NCBI GenBank assembly: GCA_035301485.1
Contig: DATGUF010000023.1
Span: 12,464-76,463 of the forward strand
Length of the DNA: 64,000 nucleotides
Direction of reading: 5' to 3'
Source: CALEAR01 sp035301485
GTDB lineage: Bacteria; Pseudomonadota; Gammaproteobacteria; Pseudomonadales; Alcanivoracaceae
Shown: positions 8,756 to 17,437 of the stretch, in pieces
Numbering within the stretch: position 1 is the stretch's first letter
Layout of the letters: the number at the start of each line of letters is the position of its first letter
Made by a program: the position numbers and the translations under genes
The notes under the pieces: model-generated
Databases searched by the model: none
What the model saw: the letters and a program-made list of their open reading frames with translations, nothing else
Told to the model about the DNA's origin: nothing

Positions 8756-9109
8756 TGCTTTAATCATGCGGGCAAAATCTACTATTAGCTCTTGGTCATC
8801 CTCTTCGAGCTTGCTCAGGATGCGTAACAGCAACACCCCTTGCTGGCCCCATTTTTCCTCACCCTCGGTAATTTCATAAGGGTTTTCAAGCCGTTTAAAT
8901 ACCTCCGACAGCTGTACCTGTAGCGCTTGAGCTATATTTTCAAGCACCTGTACAGAGGGCTGCTGCAAGCCACGCTCAATGCGCGACAAGTTGCTCGCAT
9001 CGGTACCAGCACGGTAGGCCACTTCTTCCAAAGTAGCACCTAAACGCTCGCGGTAATGTTTTAATAAAAGGCCTAATTCCATATGCGGTATTGTCTTGTG
9101 CAGACTCAT
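8735..9109 (-). CDS. XRE-family transcriptional regulator
   Basis: The 124-residue protein has an N-terminal Cro/C1-type helix-turn-helix (about residues 10-66: LGLLLKHYRERLGATLEEVAYRAG, then DASNLSRIERGLQQPSVQVLENIAQAL). A C-terminal part rich in acidic and leucine residues follows and resembles no ligand domain I know; it may mediate dimerisation. Targets are unknown. It is monocistronic and convergent with mscL. An alternative start at the internal methionine (about 9082) would still keep the whole DNA-binding domain. Confidence 0.85.
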   Translation of the reverse strand: MSLHKTIPHMELGLLLKHYRERLGATLEEVAYRAGTDASNLSRIERGLQQPSVQVLENIAQALQVQLSEVFKRLENPYEITEGEEKWGQQGVLLLRILSKLEEDDQELIVDFARMIKARAAKSK

Positions 9110-9258
9110 TCCGCTCCATGGCGAGCTAGCAAACCACCTTAAAAATTAATGGCGAAAACGCCAACCAAGCCACAGTACCATGTGGTCATTAATAAAATTC
9201 TCTTCTCTCAACAAAAGCTATACACTTGCGCATACAATCGTGCGCAAACGGAGATTTT

Positions 9259-9897
9259 ATGAGCACAGGTTATTCCCGTCGGGAAGAAAGCATCAACAGC
9301 CTCACCCACGGCATTGGCGCTGTACTCAGCATTATAGGCACTTTCTTATTACTGATACCGGCCATTCAGCAGCAAGACATCTGGAAAATGGTCAGTTTTA
9401 GCGTGTTTGGCGTAAGTTTAGCCTTACTTTATACCGCCTCCACGCTTTACCATGGGGCGCGCAAGCCTGAAACGCGTGTCTTCTTTAAATTACTGGATCA
9501 CTGCGCCATTTTTATTCTCATCGCAGGCACTTACACACCTTTTCTGCTCGTAAACCTTCGTGGCACCATCGGTTGGCTGTTCTTTAGCATTGTTTGGGGG
9601 CTCGCCATCACCGGCGTATTAATTAAATTAATTTATAGGCATCGGCTCAAAGCCGTGCGTTTGGTGATTTATCTCACCATGGGGTGGCTCATTCTGTTTG
9701 CATCTAATGAGCTGCTAAGCAACATAGACCAATTAGGATTTACGTTATTGCTAGCCGGCGGGATTATTTATACGGCGGGAGTGTTTTTCTATTTAGCGGA
9801 TTTCGTGCCTTATAACCATGCTATTTGGCACTTGTTTGTAGTGGGAGGCAGCGCTTGCCACTTTTTGGCTATTTATTACAGCGTACTACCTCATTAG
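9259..9897 (+). CDS. trhA: Hemolysin III / PAQR-family membrane protein (TrhA/YqfA)
   Basis: This 212-residue, seven-helix membrane protein has the PAQR/HlyIII signature residues: the N-terminal NSLTHGIGAVLS, YHGARKP after helix 2, LDHCAIFILIAGTYTPF, and the C-terminal HAIWHLFVVGGSACHFLA. The conserved histidines and aspartate form the metal site of the superfamily. E. coli TrhA has been linked to membrane energetics and fatty-acid homeostasis; haemolytic activity is not implied by the name. ATG 9259 follows CGGAG; the frame is open to 9226 but that extension lacks family similarity. Confidence 0.9.
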   Translation: MSTGYSRREESINSLTHGIGAVLSIIGTFLLLIPAIQQQDIWKMVSFSVFGVSLALLYTASTLYHGARKPETRVFFKLLDHCAIFILIAGTYTPFLLVNLRGTIGWLFFSIVWGLAITGVLIKLIYRHRLKAVRLVIYLTMGWLILFASNELLSNIDQLGFTLLLAGGIIYTAGVFFYLADFVPYNHAIWHLFVVGGSACHFLAIYYSVLPH

Positions 9898-9909
9898 CAT
9901 ATCACCGTT

Positions 9910-9937
9910 AGCCCCAGGCGCCATGTGTGCTGGGGCT
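9910..9937 (+). terminator. Possible terminator hairpin between trhA and the glutathione peroxidase gene
   Basis: An 8-base perfect stem (AGCCCCAG 9910-9917, CTGGGGCT 9930-9937) with a 12-base loop sits between two convergent genes. Neither side has a clear T-run, so it may only be a 3'-end stabilising hairpin. Confidence 0.45.
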
Positions 9938-9949
9938 TGAAACCTGCCA

Positions 9950-10435
9950 CTACTCAGCTAGCAACTTTTGTATCTGGCTTTTCAGCGCTTCAGGCTTATC
10001 TTTCGGCGCATATCGCTGCACCACTTCACCTTTCTTGTTAATTAAAAACTTGGTGAAATTCCATTTAATGCCTTCGCTACCCAAAATGCCCGGCGCTTCA
10101 CTTTTTAACCACTTAAATATGGGGTGCGCACCATCACCGTTTACCTCAACCTTGGCAAACATAGGGAAAGTGACGCCAAAGTTTAGCTCGCAAAATTCTT
10201 CAATAGCAGCGTCGTTTTCTGGCTCTTGCTGGCCAAACTGGTTACAAGGGAAACCCAACACTACCAAACCTTGGTCACCATATTCCTCATATAAAGCTTG
10301 CAGCCCTTTATATTGCGGTGTAAATCCACACTTACTCGCCGTGTTCACTACCACCACGACCTTACCCTCATATTCACTCATAGGAAGGGTTTCGCCCTGA
10401 ATGGTCTCAGCTGACATGGTATAAAACGTAGACAT
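9950..10435 (-). CDS. Glutathione peroxidase family protein (cysteine type)
   Basis: The 161-residue protein has the Gpx fold signatures: NTASKCGFTPQYKGLQ with the peroxidatic C36 where animal enzymes have selenocysteine, then GFPCNQFGQQEP carrying the glutamine of the catalytic set, and WNFTKFL. In bacteria such proteins (BtuE-like) reduce hydroperoxides, often with thioredoxin rather than glutathione as donor. No export signal is seen. ATG 10435 follows AAGGTG. It is convergent with trhA and divergent from dgt. Confidence 0.93.
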   Translation of the reverse strand: MSTFYTMSAETIQGETLPMSEYEGKVVVVVNTASKCGFTPQYKGLQALYEEYGDQGLVVLGFPCNQFGQQEPENDAAIEEFCELNFGVTFPMFAKVEVNGDGAHPIFKWLKSEAPGILGSEGIKWNFTKFLINKKGEVVQRYAPKDKPEALKSQIQKLLAE

Positions 10436-10649
10436 ATTGCACCTTCATAGCGGTCAAATAATCATCATTAACTCTTAGCCTTTACTCCGGCTAAGCTCAC
10501 AGCGTGCAGTATATCAGCTTACAGGTATGGCGCTTTGAAAACATCACTTTCATACTGTTTTGTGGCAAGGACCAAACACGGCGTTTTGTTTGCCCACTTT
10601 TTTTTAGCCTGCGTATACTGAACGTTCTATTGGCTCTTGGGTACACACT

Positions 10650-12005
10650 ATGAACTGGCATCAATTGCTCAATAATCAACGCCTTGGGCAACGCCCCGCA
10701 AAAGAAGAAGTGGGCCGTACGGCATTTTTACGTGACCACGACAAAATTATTTTCTCCGGTGCATTTCGCCGCTTAGCCCGCAAAACCCAAGTGCATCCTT
10801 TAGCTACTAACGACCATGTGCACAACCGCCTTACCCACTCTTTAGAGGTCTCTTGTGTGGGCCGGAGCCTCGCTATACGGGTGGGCGAACAACTCGCTCG
10901 CGAAGGCTTTCTACCGAGCGATAGCAGCATTACCGACCTTGGCGATATCGTTCAATCTGCCTGCTTAGGCCACGATATTGGCAACCCGCCTTTTGGCCAC
11001 ACGGGCGAAAACGCCATCCGTGCTTGGTTTCACAACCGCGGGCAAAAATACTTGCAACACCTCACCCCCGCCCAGCGCACAGACCTCACCGTTTTTGAAG
11101 GCAACGCCCAAGGTTTTCGCGTACTCACTAACAGTGAATACCATGTGTATGAAGACGGCATGCGTCTTACCTACGCTACCCTAGGCGCCTTCCTTAAATA
11201 TCCTTGGCTCTCTGCTTATAGCCTTGAGAAAAGCTGCCCACGGCCAGAAAAATACAGTGCCTTCGTGAATGAAGCAGCTGTTTTAGATGAGGTATGTAAG
11301 GCAAACGGCATGCATGTGGTAGAGCCAGGCCGTTATGCACGTCATCCATTGGCTTACCTAGTAGAAGCTGCCGATGACTTCTGCTACGCCATCATCGATT
11401 TAGAAGATGGTTTAGAAATGGGGTTATTGGATTGGGGCGCGGTAAAAGAAGTGCTCGACCCTGTATTAATTGATACCGACGAAACGCAGCGCATCATCCA
11501 AGCAGATTTGAGCGTTGGCCGTAAAGCGGCATTACTACGGGGCAAAATAATTGGCCGTTTTGTGAGCGCCGGCGTGGAGGCTTTTTTGCAGCACCACGAT
11601 ACCTTGTTAGCAGGCCAATTAAAGGGCGACCTTATTTCCCATTGTTCAGCTGATGTGAAACAGGTGGTTGAAGGTGCCAAAGTGATGGCTAAAACCCAAG
11701 TGTTTGAAGACCCGAGAAAAATAGAATTAGAAATTGGTGCCTTCGAGGTGATTGGCACTTTATTAGATGGCCTCGTGGAAGCAGCGGTGCTGTTTGCCCT
11801 AGAGGAACAGGGCCACTTTAAGCATCAGCGCATTATCGATTTAATAGGGCGCAAAAGCTTTCCGCCCTATTTGTTCAACCTTCCAAAGGAAGAACGTTTT
11901 TACCTAGCCATTATGCGCGCCATCGACTTTTTAGCTGGCATGACGGACGATTACGCCACCTATTTGGCCAAACAGTTTTCTGGCATGGCGGTGGCTCGGT
12001 ATTAG
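10650..12005 (+). CDS. dgt: Deoxyguanosinetriphosphate triphosphohydrolase (dGTPase-like HD protein)
   Basis: The 451-residue HD-superfamily enzyme hydrolyses dNTPs, classically dGTP, to the nucleoside and triphosphate. It opens with FSGAFRRLARKTQVHP, then HNRLTHSLEVS (first metal histidine), then CLGHDIGNPPFGHTGE (the HD pair). The length and the central region fit the Dgt type found in Pseudomonas and relatives. It is cytoplasmic and would influence dNTP pool balance. Its 3' end abuts the convergent phospholipase D-like gene with no gap (12005/12006) and no terminator between, so their transcripts probably overlap. Confidence 0.92.
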   Translation: MNWHQLLNNQRLGQRPAKEEVGRTAFLRDHDKIIFSGAFRRLARKTQVHPLATNDHVHNRLTHSLEVSCVGRSLAIRVGEQLAREGFLPSDSSITDLGDIVQSACLGHDIGNPPFGHTGENAIRAWFHNRGQKYLQHLTPAQRTDLTVFEGNAQGFRVLTNSEYHVYEDGMRLTYATLGAFLKYPWLSAYSLEKSCPRPEKYSAFVNEAAVLDEVCKANGMHVVEPGRYARHPLAYLVEAADDFCYAIIDLEDGLEMGLLDWGAVKEVLDPVLIDTDETQRIIQADLSVGRKAALLRGKIIGRFVSAGVEAFLQHHDTLLAGQLKGDLISHCSADVKQVVEGAKVMAKTQVFEDPRKIELEIGAFEVIGTLLDGLVEAAVLFALEEQGHFKHQRIIDLIGRKSFPPYLFNLPKEERFYLAIMRAIDFLAGMTDDYATYLAKQFSGMAVARY

Positions 12006-14057
12006 CTATAAAGGTTTGGCGAGCAGCTCAGAAATGGAATCTGCCCATGTCCACGGCAACGCCTCTTTCAGCTCTACGCTGCTAGAGAAATAAGGTGCAA
12101 ACAGTTCATTTAGCAACCGCTGCACGGTGGGTGGGTGTGAAGTGGCCAAGTTCAGCTCTTGGTTAACCTTCATGCTGAGGCGATCAAAGTTGGCTGAGCC
12201 GAAGCTAGCCCAACCATCGAACACGGCAGCCTTAACATGGCTCATGCCCGGATACATGTACACCTTTACTCCGTTTTCTAACAACTGGTTAGCCGTAGAT
12301 ACGTTGACGCTGTTCATGATGCCGTGATTGCCTTCATCGGGCAGCACCACACGCACATCCACACCACGGGCACGGGCCGTAATCAGGTGGTTAATCACCG
12401 CAGGTTCCGAAAAATAAGGCGTACTAATGTAAATATAGCGTTGGGCGCGATCGATGGCTGCTAAGTGCGCCCGTAATATTTCTTGTTTCCCTGTTTTTGT
12501 TTGCAGCACGCGCAAGGGCACGGGGTATTCTTCTGTAAGCTCTGCCGACACAGTAGGTAAGCGCAGAGCACGTATCAAATAAGCCACATCACCCCCTGGG
12601 CCTGCGTGAGACCACGCCTTATTAAACTCTTTCTGCAGGCGCCAAACAATGGGGCCTTCAACCTTGGCCATCATGTCGTGCCAGTGATAGCGGTACTCAG
12701 CACCGTAATTCATGCCGCCCACAAAACCTATTTTGCTATCCACCAAGGTGATTTTGACATGATCGCCAGTTAACCAAGGGTTACCCACTCTACGAGCTTG
12801 GATATTGGAATCTTTTTTTAGGTAGCGCACCATATCGTTTGGCGGCTCAAAACCCTCTGGATAACCACCAGGCGGCGCACTCATGCCTGCCATAATGGAG
12901 CCTAAGTCATCCATCATTACACGCACGCGTAAGTGATTAGAGCGTTCTTTAAGTTGCTCTGCTAAGCGCACCGCAAAAGCATCGTTGTCAAAAATGTAGG
13001 TGCGTATATCAATGCGCCTCTGCGCCTCAGCAAAAGCTTGATCAAGCGCCTCAAAGTAAGCTTCGCCACCTATAAGCAAATCGATGCTACCCGGATAACT
13101 CCGCGAACGGGTTAAATAATCCAACGTGTTTTCCCAACGAGCGAGGTTCATACTCGCCCCTTGCGCCAAGGGTGCCTCTGGATAGCTTTCTTTCGGCCCT
13201 CGGCGAAACACACTGACCACTGCATCTTGTGCATGGCCTACTAAACGGCGAAGAGTAGTAACGGGATTCTTTAAAAAAGTAATTAGATGGCTGCGTATCA
13301 CCACATAGCTTAAAGAGCGCAACGCTACCGACAGCGCAGGGCCGCTGTTTTCTTCATGTTCTTTCGGCTGAATAATAAAAACGGCTTTCTCGCCACCAGC
13401 TGGCAAATATACCCAACCTATAGCACCGGGATTATCTGGCGCCATTTCTAACAAACGGCTTTTATTTTTATGTTCGAGCATTGCTAGGGCGCGCAGCAGC
13501 AATTCTTGCTCGTTCATGGTGCTAAGTACCGCTACCCCTTCAGCTTCTTTTTCATTATCAGTAGTTGTTATCTGGTTGTCTTCACCACGCCATACATGCC
13601 ACGTGGCCTCGCCCACCAACAAACGCACCGCCATGTTCGGCGCTTGCGGGATAACTTGGTCAAACACTGCGCTTAGAATATGGCGGAATTTGTCATGCTC
13701 CACTACTTCTACCACTTGCCCAGAACGCGAATACGGGCGAAAGCGGCCAATGGGCCTCAACCGAGTTAAAACGGTGTTAATCCCTTTTTCTTCACGCTCA
13801 TCTATCACCTGCAAACCATACCAATGGCTATCATCATCGGCTTTAAAGCCTAAGAACAATTCACCTTGGTCTTCCACAGGAATAAGCTTGGCATTAGCAA
13901 CTGTTTCAGCCAGTAACGAGACTGATAATTGATAAGGCGTGTGGCCAGAAAGGCTCGGGCGAGTGGCGCATGCTGTAAGTAGCAGCAACGTAAATAAAGC
14001 AATGCCGAAGCGAAGTATATGAGCCCTGCTCAACAAACAGAGAGACGTAAAGAGCAC
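12006..14057 (-). CDS. Phospholipase D / cardiolipin synthase-like lipoprotein with a large N-terminal domain
   Basis: The 683-residue predicted lipoprotein (signal peptide with LTAC, Cys30) has two HKD motifs of the PLD superfamily. The first is H433-K435-D440 in HVKITLVDSKIGFVGG; the second is H607-K609-D614 in HVKAAVFDGWASFGS. The PLD part fits a ClsA/ClsC-type phosphatidyltransferase or phospholipase. Residues about 35-300 form an extra domain that I do not recognise; it holds repeated short beta-strand-like segments and no membrane helix after the signal. The start is GTG 14057, preceded by AAGGTG. It lies 26 bases downstream of the EEP gene and is probably the last gene of the cytochrome c4-dsbA-EEP unit. 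Confidence 0.8.
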   Translation of the reverse strand: MLFTSLCLLSRAHILRFGIALFTLLLLTACATRPSLSGHTPYQLSVSLLAETVANAKLIPVEDQGELFLGFKADDDSHWYGLQVIDEREEKGINTVLTRLRPIGRFRPYSRSGQVVEVVEHDKFRHILSAVFDQVIPQAPNMAVRLLVGEATWHVWRGEDNQITTTDNEKEAEGVAVLSTMNEQELLLRALAMLEHKNKSRLLEMAPDNPGAIGWVYLPAGGEKAVFIIQPKEHEENSGPALSVALRSLSYVVIRSHLITFLKNPVTTLRRLVGHAQDAVVSVFRRGPKESYPEAPLAQGASMNLARWENTLDYLTRSRSYPGSIDLLIGGEAYFEALDQAFAEAQRRIDIRTYIFDNDAFAVRLAEQLKERSNHLRVRVMMDDLGSIMAGMSAPPGGYPEGFEPPNDMVRYLKKDSNIQARRVGNPWLTGDHVKITLVDSKIGFVGGMNYGAEYRYHWHDMMAKVEGPIVWRLQKEFNKAWSHAGPGGDVAYLIRALRLPTVSAELTEEYPVPLRVLQTKTGKQEILRAHLAAIDRAQRYIYISTPYFSEPAVINHLITARARGVDVRVVLPDEGNHGIMNSVNVSTANQLLENGVKVYMYPGMSHVKAAVFDGWASFGSANFDRLSMKVNQELNLATSHPPTVQRLLNELFAPYFSSSVELKEALPWTWADSISELLAKPL

Positions 14058-14083
14058 CGCGGCACCTTAGGGGTTAAGTAAAG

Positions 14084-14962
14084 CTAGCTTTTGTCAGCAG
14101 CCTCTAAACTGGCCGCGCGAACGTCATCGGGCACCCATATTTCCGTTTCGATGGGTAAGTGGTCAGACAACTGGCAATCGCTTAGCACTTCTGTTTGCGT
14201 TACTTTTAAATCATCGCTTAAGACGATGTGATCTAAATGTTTTTCTGGCGACCAGCTAGGATACGTAGCGTGCCCACTATCTAATACTTTTAAATTAAGC
14301 GTGGCCAATGGAGAGGCGCCCACTTCTTCTGCTGTGCAGTTAAAATCACCCATGATGATCACATGGCGATATTTCTTTAACTGTTTACTCAAAAAAGCCA
14401 ATTGTTCTGTGCGTCGTTTCTCGCCCAAAGCCAAATGCACACCCACCACCACTAGCGGCATATCGGGGTGGCCATATTTCGCAACAAATGCACCGCGCCC
14501 TGGCAACCCTGGTAAGCGGTAGTCTTCTACACTGTAAGGCACCATGCGGCTGAGTAAGCCATTGCTGAATTGCCCCCAGTTACCTAGATTACGGTTAAGT
14601 TGCTGGTGCCAGAAGGGAAAATCGCCCTCATTAGCTAAATGCACCAATTGGTTTATAAATTGAGACCTATGGCTGCCACCATCCACTTCTTGCAACGCCA
14701 CTAAATCATAGCCTCGCAACACGTCTGCAATTTGCTCAATATTTTGCCGGCTATCTTTGGCCGCTACTAAATGTTTCCAGCTACCCGTGATGTACTCACT
14801 GAATTTACTGGTACCTATACCGGCTTGAATGTTAAAGCTGAGCAGCTTTAAGCGATCTGCCGATAAAGAGGTGGCGCGTGGCTGCCGCACACGCTTCAGC
14901 TTCCCCGATTTCACCAAGGATAACTGGCTGCGCAGCGGCACCTCATAGGTATCGATGCTCAT
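14084..14962 (-). CDS. Endonuclease/exonuclease/phosphatase (EEP) family protein
   Basis: The 292-residue protein has the EEP metal-dependent phosphoesterase motifs in order: LLSFNIQAG, VALQEVDGG (metal glutamate), RGAFVAKYG, GVHLALGEKRRTEQ, IIMGDFNC (DxN) and LDHIVLS (catalytic DH). The family covers DNases, sphingomyelinases and phosphoinositide phosphatases, so the substrate cannot be fixed from sequence. There is no obvious signal peptide. It begins only 5 bases after the dsbA stop and precedes a phospholipase D-like gene. In pseudomonads an EEP gene occupies the same place beside dsbA and cytochrome c4, and its function is also unsettled. Confidence 0.87.
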   Translation of the reverse strand: MSIDTYEVPLRSQLSLVKSGKLKRVRQPRATSLSADRLKLLSFNIQAGIGTSKFSEYITGSWKHLVAAKDSRQNIEQIADVLRGYDLVALQEVDGGSHRSQFINQLVHLANEGDFPFWHQQLNRNLGNWGQFSNGLLSRMVPYSVEDYRLPGLPGRGAFVAKYGHPDMPLVVVGVHLALGEKRRTEQLAFLSKQLKKYRHVIIMGDFNCTAEEVGASPLATLNLKVLDSGHATYPSWSPEKHLDHIVLSDDLKVTQTEVLSDCQLSDHLPIETEIWVPDDVRAASLEAADKS

Positions 14963-14967
14963 AAGTA

Positions 14968-15603
14968 CTACTGAGCACTCCGCTCTTTATTGAGCAGGTA
15001 ATTGATCACTTGGAAGGTTTCTTGCTCAGAACGTAGGTTTTTACGCAATATCACATATTTTCCATTCACGGTAAACGCTGGCACACCGGTTAAGCGGTAA
15101 TCGCCCGCTGCGGTATCACCTTGACGAATACGTGTGTTCACACCGAAAGACTTATACAGCTTTTCAAACTGTTCTTCTTCTACTCCATACTTGGTGAAGA
15201 AACGCTTTAACGCATCTTTGGTAAACAGCTGCTCACGGTGATTATGAATGCCATCAAAAATAGGGCCGTGGATATCATCGATAATATCTGCAGCCACCGC
15301 CACATGATATGCCCGCGCTAAAGGCTCAGAACCACGAATAAAGGTAATGGGAGTGCGCACAAAATCTACGTCTTCTGCAGCAGTTTGCAGCCAGTTATCC
15401 ACCACTGCTTCTGCGTTATAGCAAGCGGGGCAGCCGTAGTAGAAAAATTCACGCACTTCTAATTTCGCGGGATCATGTGTGTTCACTGTTGTTGCAAGGG
15501 TTTCATAATGAACACCTTCAACGAAACGGCTTGGTGCCGCATTGGCCACACTGATCATGGTTAGCAGTAGCAGCGTCATAAAACCGGTAATAACCTGCTT
15601 CAT
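14968..15603 (-). CDS. dsbA: Thiol:disulfide interchange protein DsbA
   Basis: The 211-residue periplasmic oxidoreductase has a signal peptide (about 1-22, ending VANA-A), a thioredoxin fold with active site C58-P-A-C61 in FFYYGCPACYNAE, the helical insertion, and the cis-proline loop GVPAFTV. DsbA introduces disulfides into exported proteins and is reoxidised by DsbB, which is not in this window. The active site is CPAC rather than the CPHC of E. coli; the residue before the second cysteine sets redox potential. It stands between cytochrome c4 and the EEP gene on the same strand, and a terminator sits between it and cytochrome c4's coding region. Confidence 0.93.
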   Translation of the reverse strand: MKQVITGFMTLLLLTMISVANAAPSRFVEGVHYETLATTVNTHDPAKLEVREFFYYGCPACYNAEAVVDNWLQTAAEDVDFVRTPITFIRGSEPLARAYHVAVAADIIDDIHGPIFDGIHNHREQLFTKDALKRFFTKYGVEEEQFEKLYKSFGVNTRIRQGDTAAGDYRLTGVPAFTVNGKYVILRKNLRSEQETFQVINYLLNKERSAQ

Positions 15604-15730
15604 GTGGTTCTCCTTTAAAATATAGGGATAAAGATATGGGCATTGCCTATAGACAACGAAAACAAAAAAACATTCACTGCATTCAGCAGGAACAAATATT
15701 TATAGTGCCTCATCGCCAAATTATCCACAA

Positions 15731-15756
15731 AAAAGGGCGACCGAGGCCGCCCTTTT
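15731..15756 (-). terminator. Bidirectional intrinsic terminator after cytochrome c4
   Basis: A 9-base stem (AAAAGGGCG 15731-15739, CGCCCTTTT 15748-15756) with an 8-base loop lies 14 bases after the cytochrome c4 stop. The A/T ends of the stem make a T-run in either direction. It implies that dsbA downstream has its own promoter in 15604-15730, or depends on read-through. Confidence 0.85.
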
Positions 15757-15769
15757 AATGTTTTTTTGC

Positions 15770-16420
15770 TTACTTTGACAAACCACTAATGTAGCTTGCC
15801 ACCGCTTTAATTTCGCGGTCGGTCATTTTAGCTGCTGTGGCTTGCATCATGCCAAGCGCTTCTGGGTCTTCCACATCGTTACGACGGTATTTAGGCGCAT
15901 CGATATCACCACGGCCTGCAGCTCTAAAGGCACGCAACTGCAACTCGGTGTATTCAGCATACTGCCCACCTAACGCTGGGAATTTAGCAGCAGTAATACC
16001 TTCACCGGCAGGGCCATGACACGCTGCACAGGCGGCGATACCTGTTTCAATGTTACCACCACGGTACAAACGCTCACCCTCTTCCACTAGCTCAGGGTCT
16101 GCAGCGCCTACTTTAATAGTTTGGCTAGCAAAATAAGCCGCTAAATCTTCCATGTCTTGCTCAGACAAAGCGGCGGTCATGCCAAACATGGTGGCATCTT
16201 CACGCACACCCGCTTTGTAATCTTTTAGCTGTTTGACCATATAGGGTGCGCCTTGCCCAGCAATTTTAGGGAAAGCTGAAGACGGACTATTACCATCTAC
16301 ACTGTGACAAGCCGCACAGGTTGCTGATTTAGTTTTACCGGCTTCAATATTACCGGCGGCGATGGCATTACTAGCGAATAAACCTGCTATTAGAAGGGCG
16401 GCTAGCCTCAAGGATTTCAT
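15770..16420 (-). CDS. cc4: Cytochrome c4 (dihaem)
   Basis: The 216-residue exported protein has a signal peptide (about 1-22, ending AIAA) and two class I cytochrome c domains. Their haem motifs are CAACH at 35-39 and CAACH at 131-135. Axial methionines are expected at the conserved positions of each domain; MFGMTAALS and ALGMMQATA are candidates. It acts as a periplasmic electron donor, typically to cbb3- or other haem-copper oxidases. ATG 16420 follows AAAGGAAC and begins an ordinary signal peptide; the 12-residue extension upstream lacks a ribosome-binding site. It heads the leftward cc4-dsbA-EEP-PLD cluster. Confidence 0.93.
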   Translation of the reverse strand: MKSLRLAALLIAGLFASNAIAAGNIEAGKTKSATCAACHSVDGNSPSSAFPKIAGQGAPYMVKQLKDYKAGVREDATMFGMTAALSEQDMEDLAAYFASQTIKVGAADPELVEEGERLYRGGNIETGIAACAACHGPAGEGITAAKFPALGGQYAEYTELQLRAFRAAGRGDIDAPKYRRNDVEDPEALGMMQATAAKMTDREIKAVASYISGLSK

Positions 16421-16813
16421 GGCAGTTCCTTTTATTGTCAACATAAACAGACACAAACAACATCGGTAGCAAGCACCTCAACCGTATTTGCACTTACCCT
16501 AGTGCATCGTTAAATACTGTTGCGGAGCGCTCCGACATTACGTAACCAACAATGGGGCTTTTATGGCCATACCGCAACACATCATTACTGTGCTTGCATG
16601 GTTTACAGCCTAAGCTCCATCGAGCTATTGAGTTCTTTAGTGGGCGGCATTATATACCACTAGCACCAAAGGGCATACCCACAACCGCACAATTTTTAAA
16701 ATTGCGCTTTCTCCACGCTCAAAGCAGAATACAACAGCGCTGAGGGCTGTATCATGCCATAATTACGGCCTTTATCGTATTTCAAGCAAACACTTAACCT
16801 TATTGAGGGCTGC
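16421..16813. other. 393-base divergent intergenic region between cytochrome c4 and engB
   Basis: There is no convincing gene. It must contain the promoters for both flanking genes. Visible structures: a perfect 12-base palindrome CGGAGCGCTCCG (16523-16534), and an A/T-cored inverted repeat around 16688-16708 (GCACAATTTTTAAAATTGCGC region, one mismatch). There is also a CTGTATCATG decamer (16747-16756) that recurs upstream of other genes in this window. I could not identify matching -35 boxes with confidence. Confidence 0.5.
16523..16534. promoter_or_regulatory. Perfect 12-base palindrome, possible operator
   Basis: CGGAGCGCTCCG is a perfect dyad. It lies about 100 bases before the cytochrome c4 start and 280 bases before engB. 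There is no T-run next to it, so it is not a terminator. It could be a dimeric regulator site for cytochrome c4, but I cannot assign a regulator. Confidence 0.3.
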
Positions 16814-17434
16814 ATGCATCCTGTTGCAAAGGTGTTACAACAAACCAGTTTTATTTCTAGTGCTGAGCGCCCACACCAGGCCCCCGCTGATATTGGCTTC
16901 GAAGTGGCTTTTGCCGGCCGCTCTAACGCGGGTAAATCGAGCGCACTGAACCGCTTAACCCAGCAGCGCAGTTTGGCGCGCACCTCTAAAACACCTGGCC
17001 GCACACAGCTGCTTAATTTTTTTGCAGTGGACGATGAGCGCCGCTTAGTGGATTTGCCCGGTTATGGCTTTGCCAAAGTTAGCCAAGCTATGCGCCAAAA
17101 ATGGCAAAGCAACATCGATGCTTATCTTAGGGAGCGCAAAAGCTTACGTGGTATTATTTTACTCACTGATGTGCGCCACCCTATTAAAGAATTCGACGAA
17201 ATGATGATCGATTGGGCTTCTCACTCGGGTATTCCCTTGCATATTTTACTTACCAAGGCCGACAAACTGAGTTTTGGCGCAGCAAAGAATGTGCTGCATA
17301 AAGTTGCACGCGATTTAAGTGAGTTTGATAGTTTCTTAACCTTGCAGCTTTTTTCCGCCACTACAGGTGCTGGTGCAGACGCCGCTTGGGATGTGCTCGG
17401 GCATTGGTTAGATATTCAAACCACAGAGGAATAG
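16814..17434 (+). CDS. engB: Ribosome biogenesis GTP-binding protein EngB/YsxC
   Basis: The 206-residue TRAFAC-class GTPase has G1 GRSNAGKS at 35-42, a G3 DLPGYGFAKV, and G4 LTKADKL. The circular spacing and length are those of YihA/YsxC/EngB, an essential factor for 50S subunit assembly. It is cytoplasmic. It is transcribed toward polA but separated from it by an outer-membrane protein gene and a DUF815 ATPase gene. Immediately after its stop codon is the terminator of a minus-strand small RNA (17438-17564). The polA-sRNA-engB arrangement resembles the spf locus of enterics and the ersA locus of Pseudomonas. Confidence 0.94.
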   Translation: MHPVAKVLQQTSFISSAERPHQAPADIGFEVAFAGRSNAGKSSALNRLTQQRSLARTSKTPGRTQLLNFFAVDDERRLVDLPGYGFAKVSQAMRQKWQSNIDAYLRERKSLRGIILLTDVRHPIKEFDEMMIDWASHSGIPLHILLTKADKLSFGAAKNVLHKVARDLSEFDSFLTLQLFSATTGAGADAAWDVLGHWLDIQTTEE

Positions 17435-17437
17435 CAT

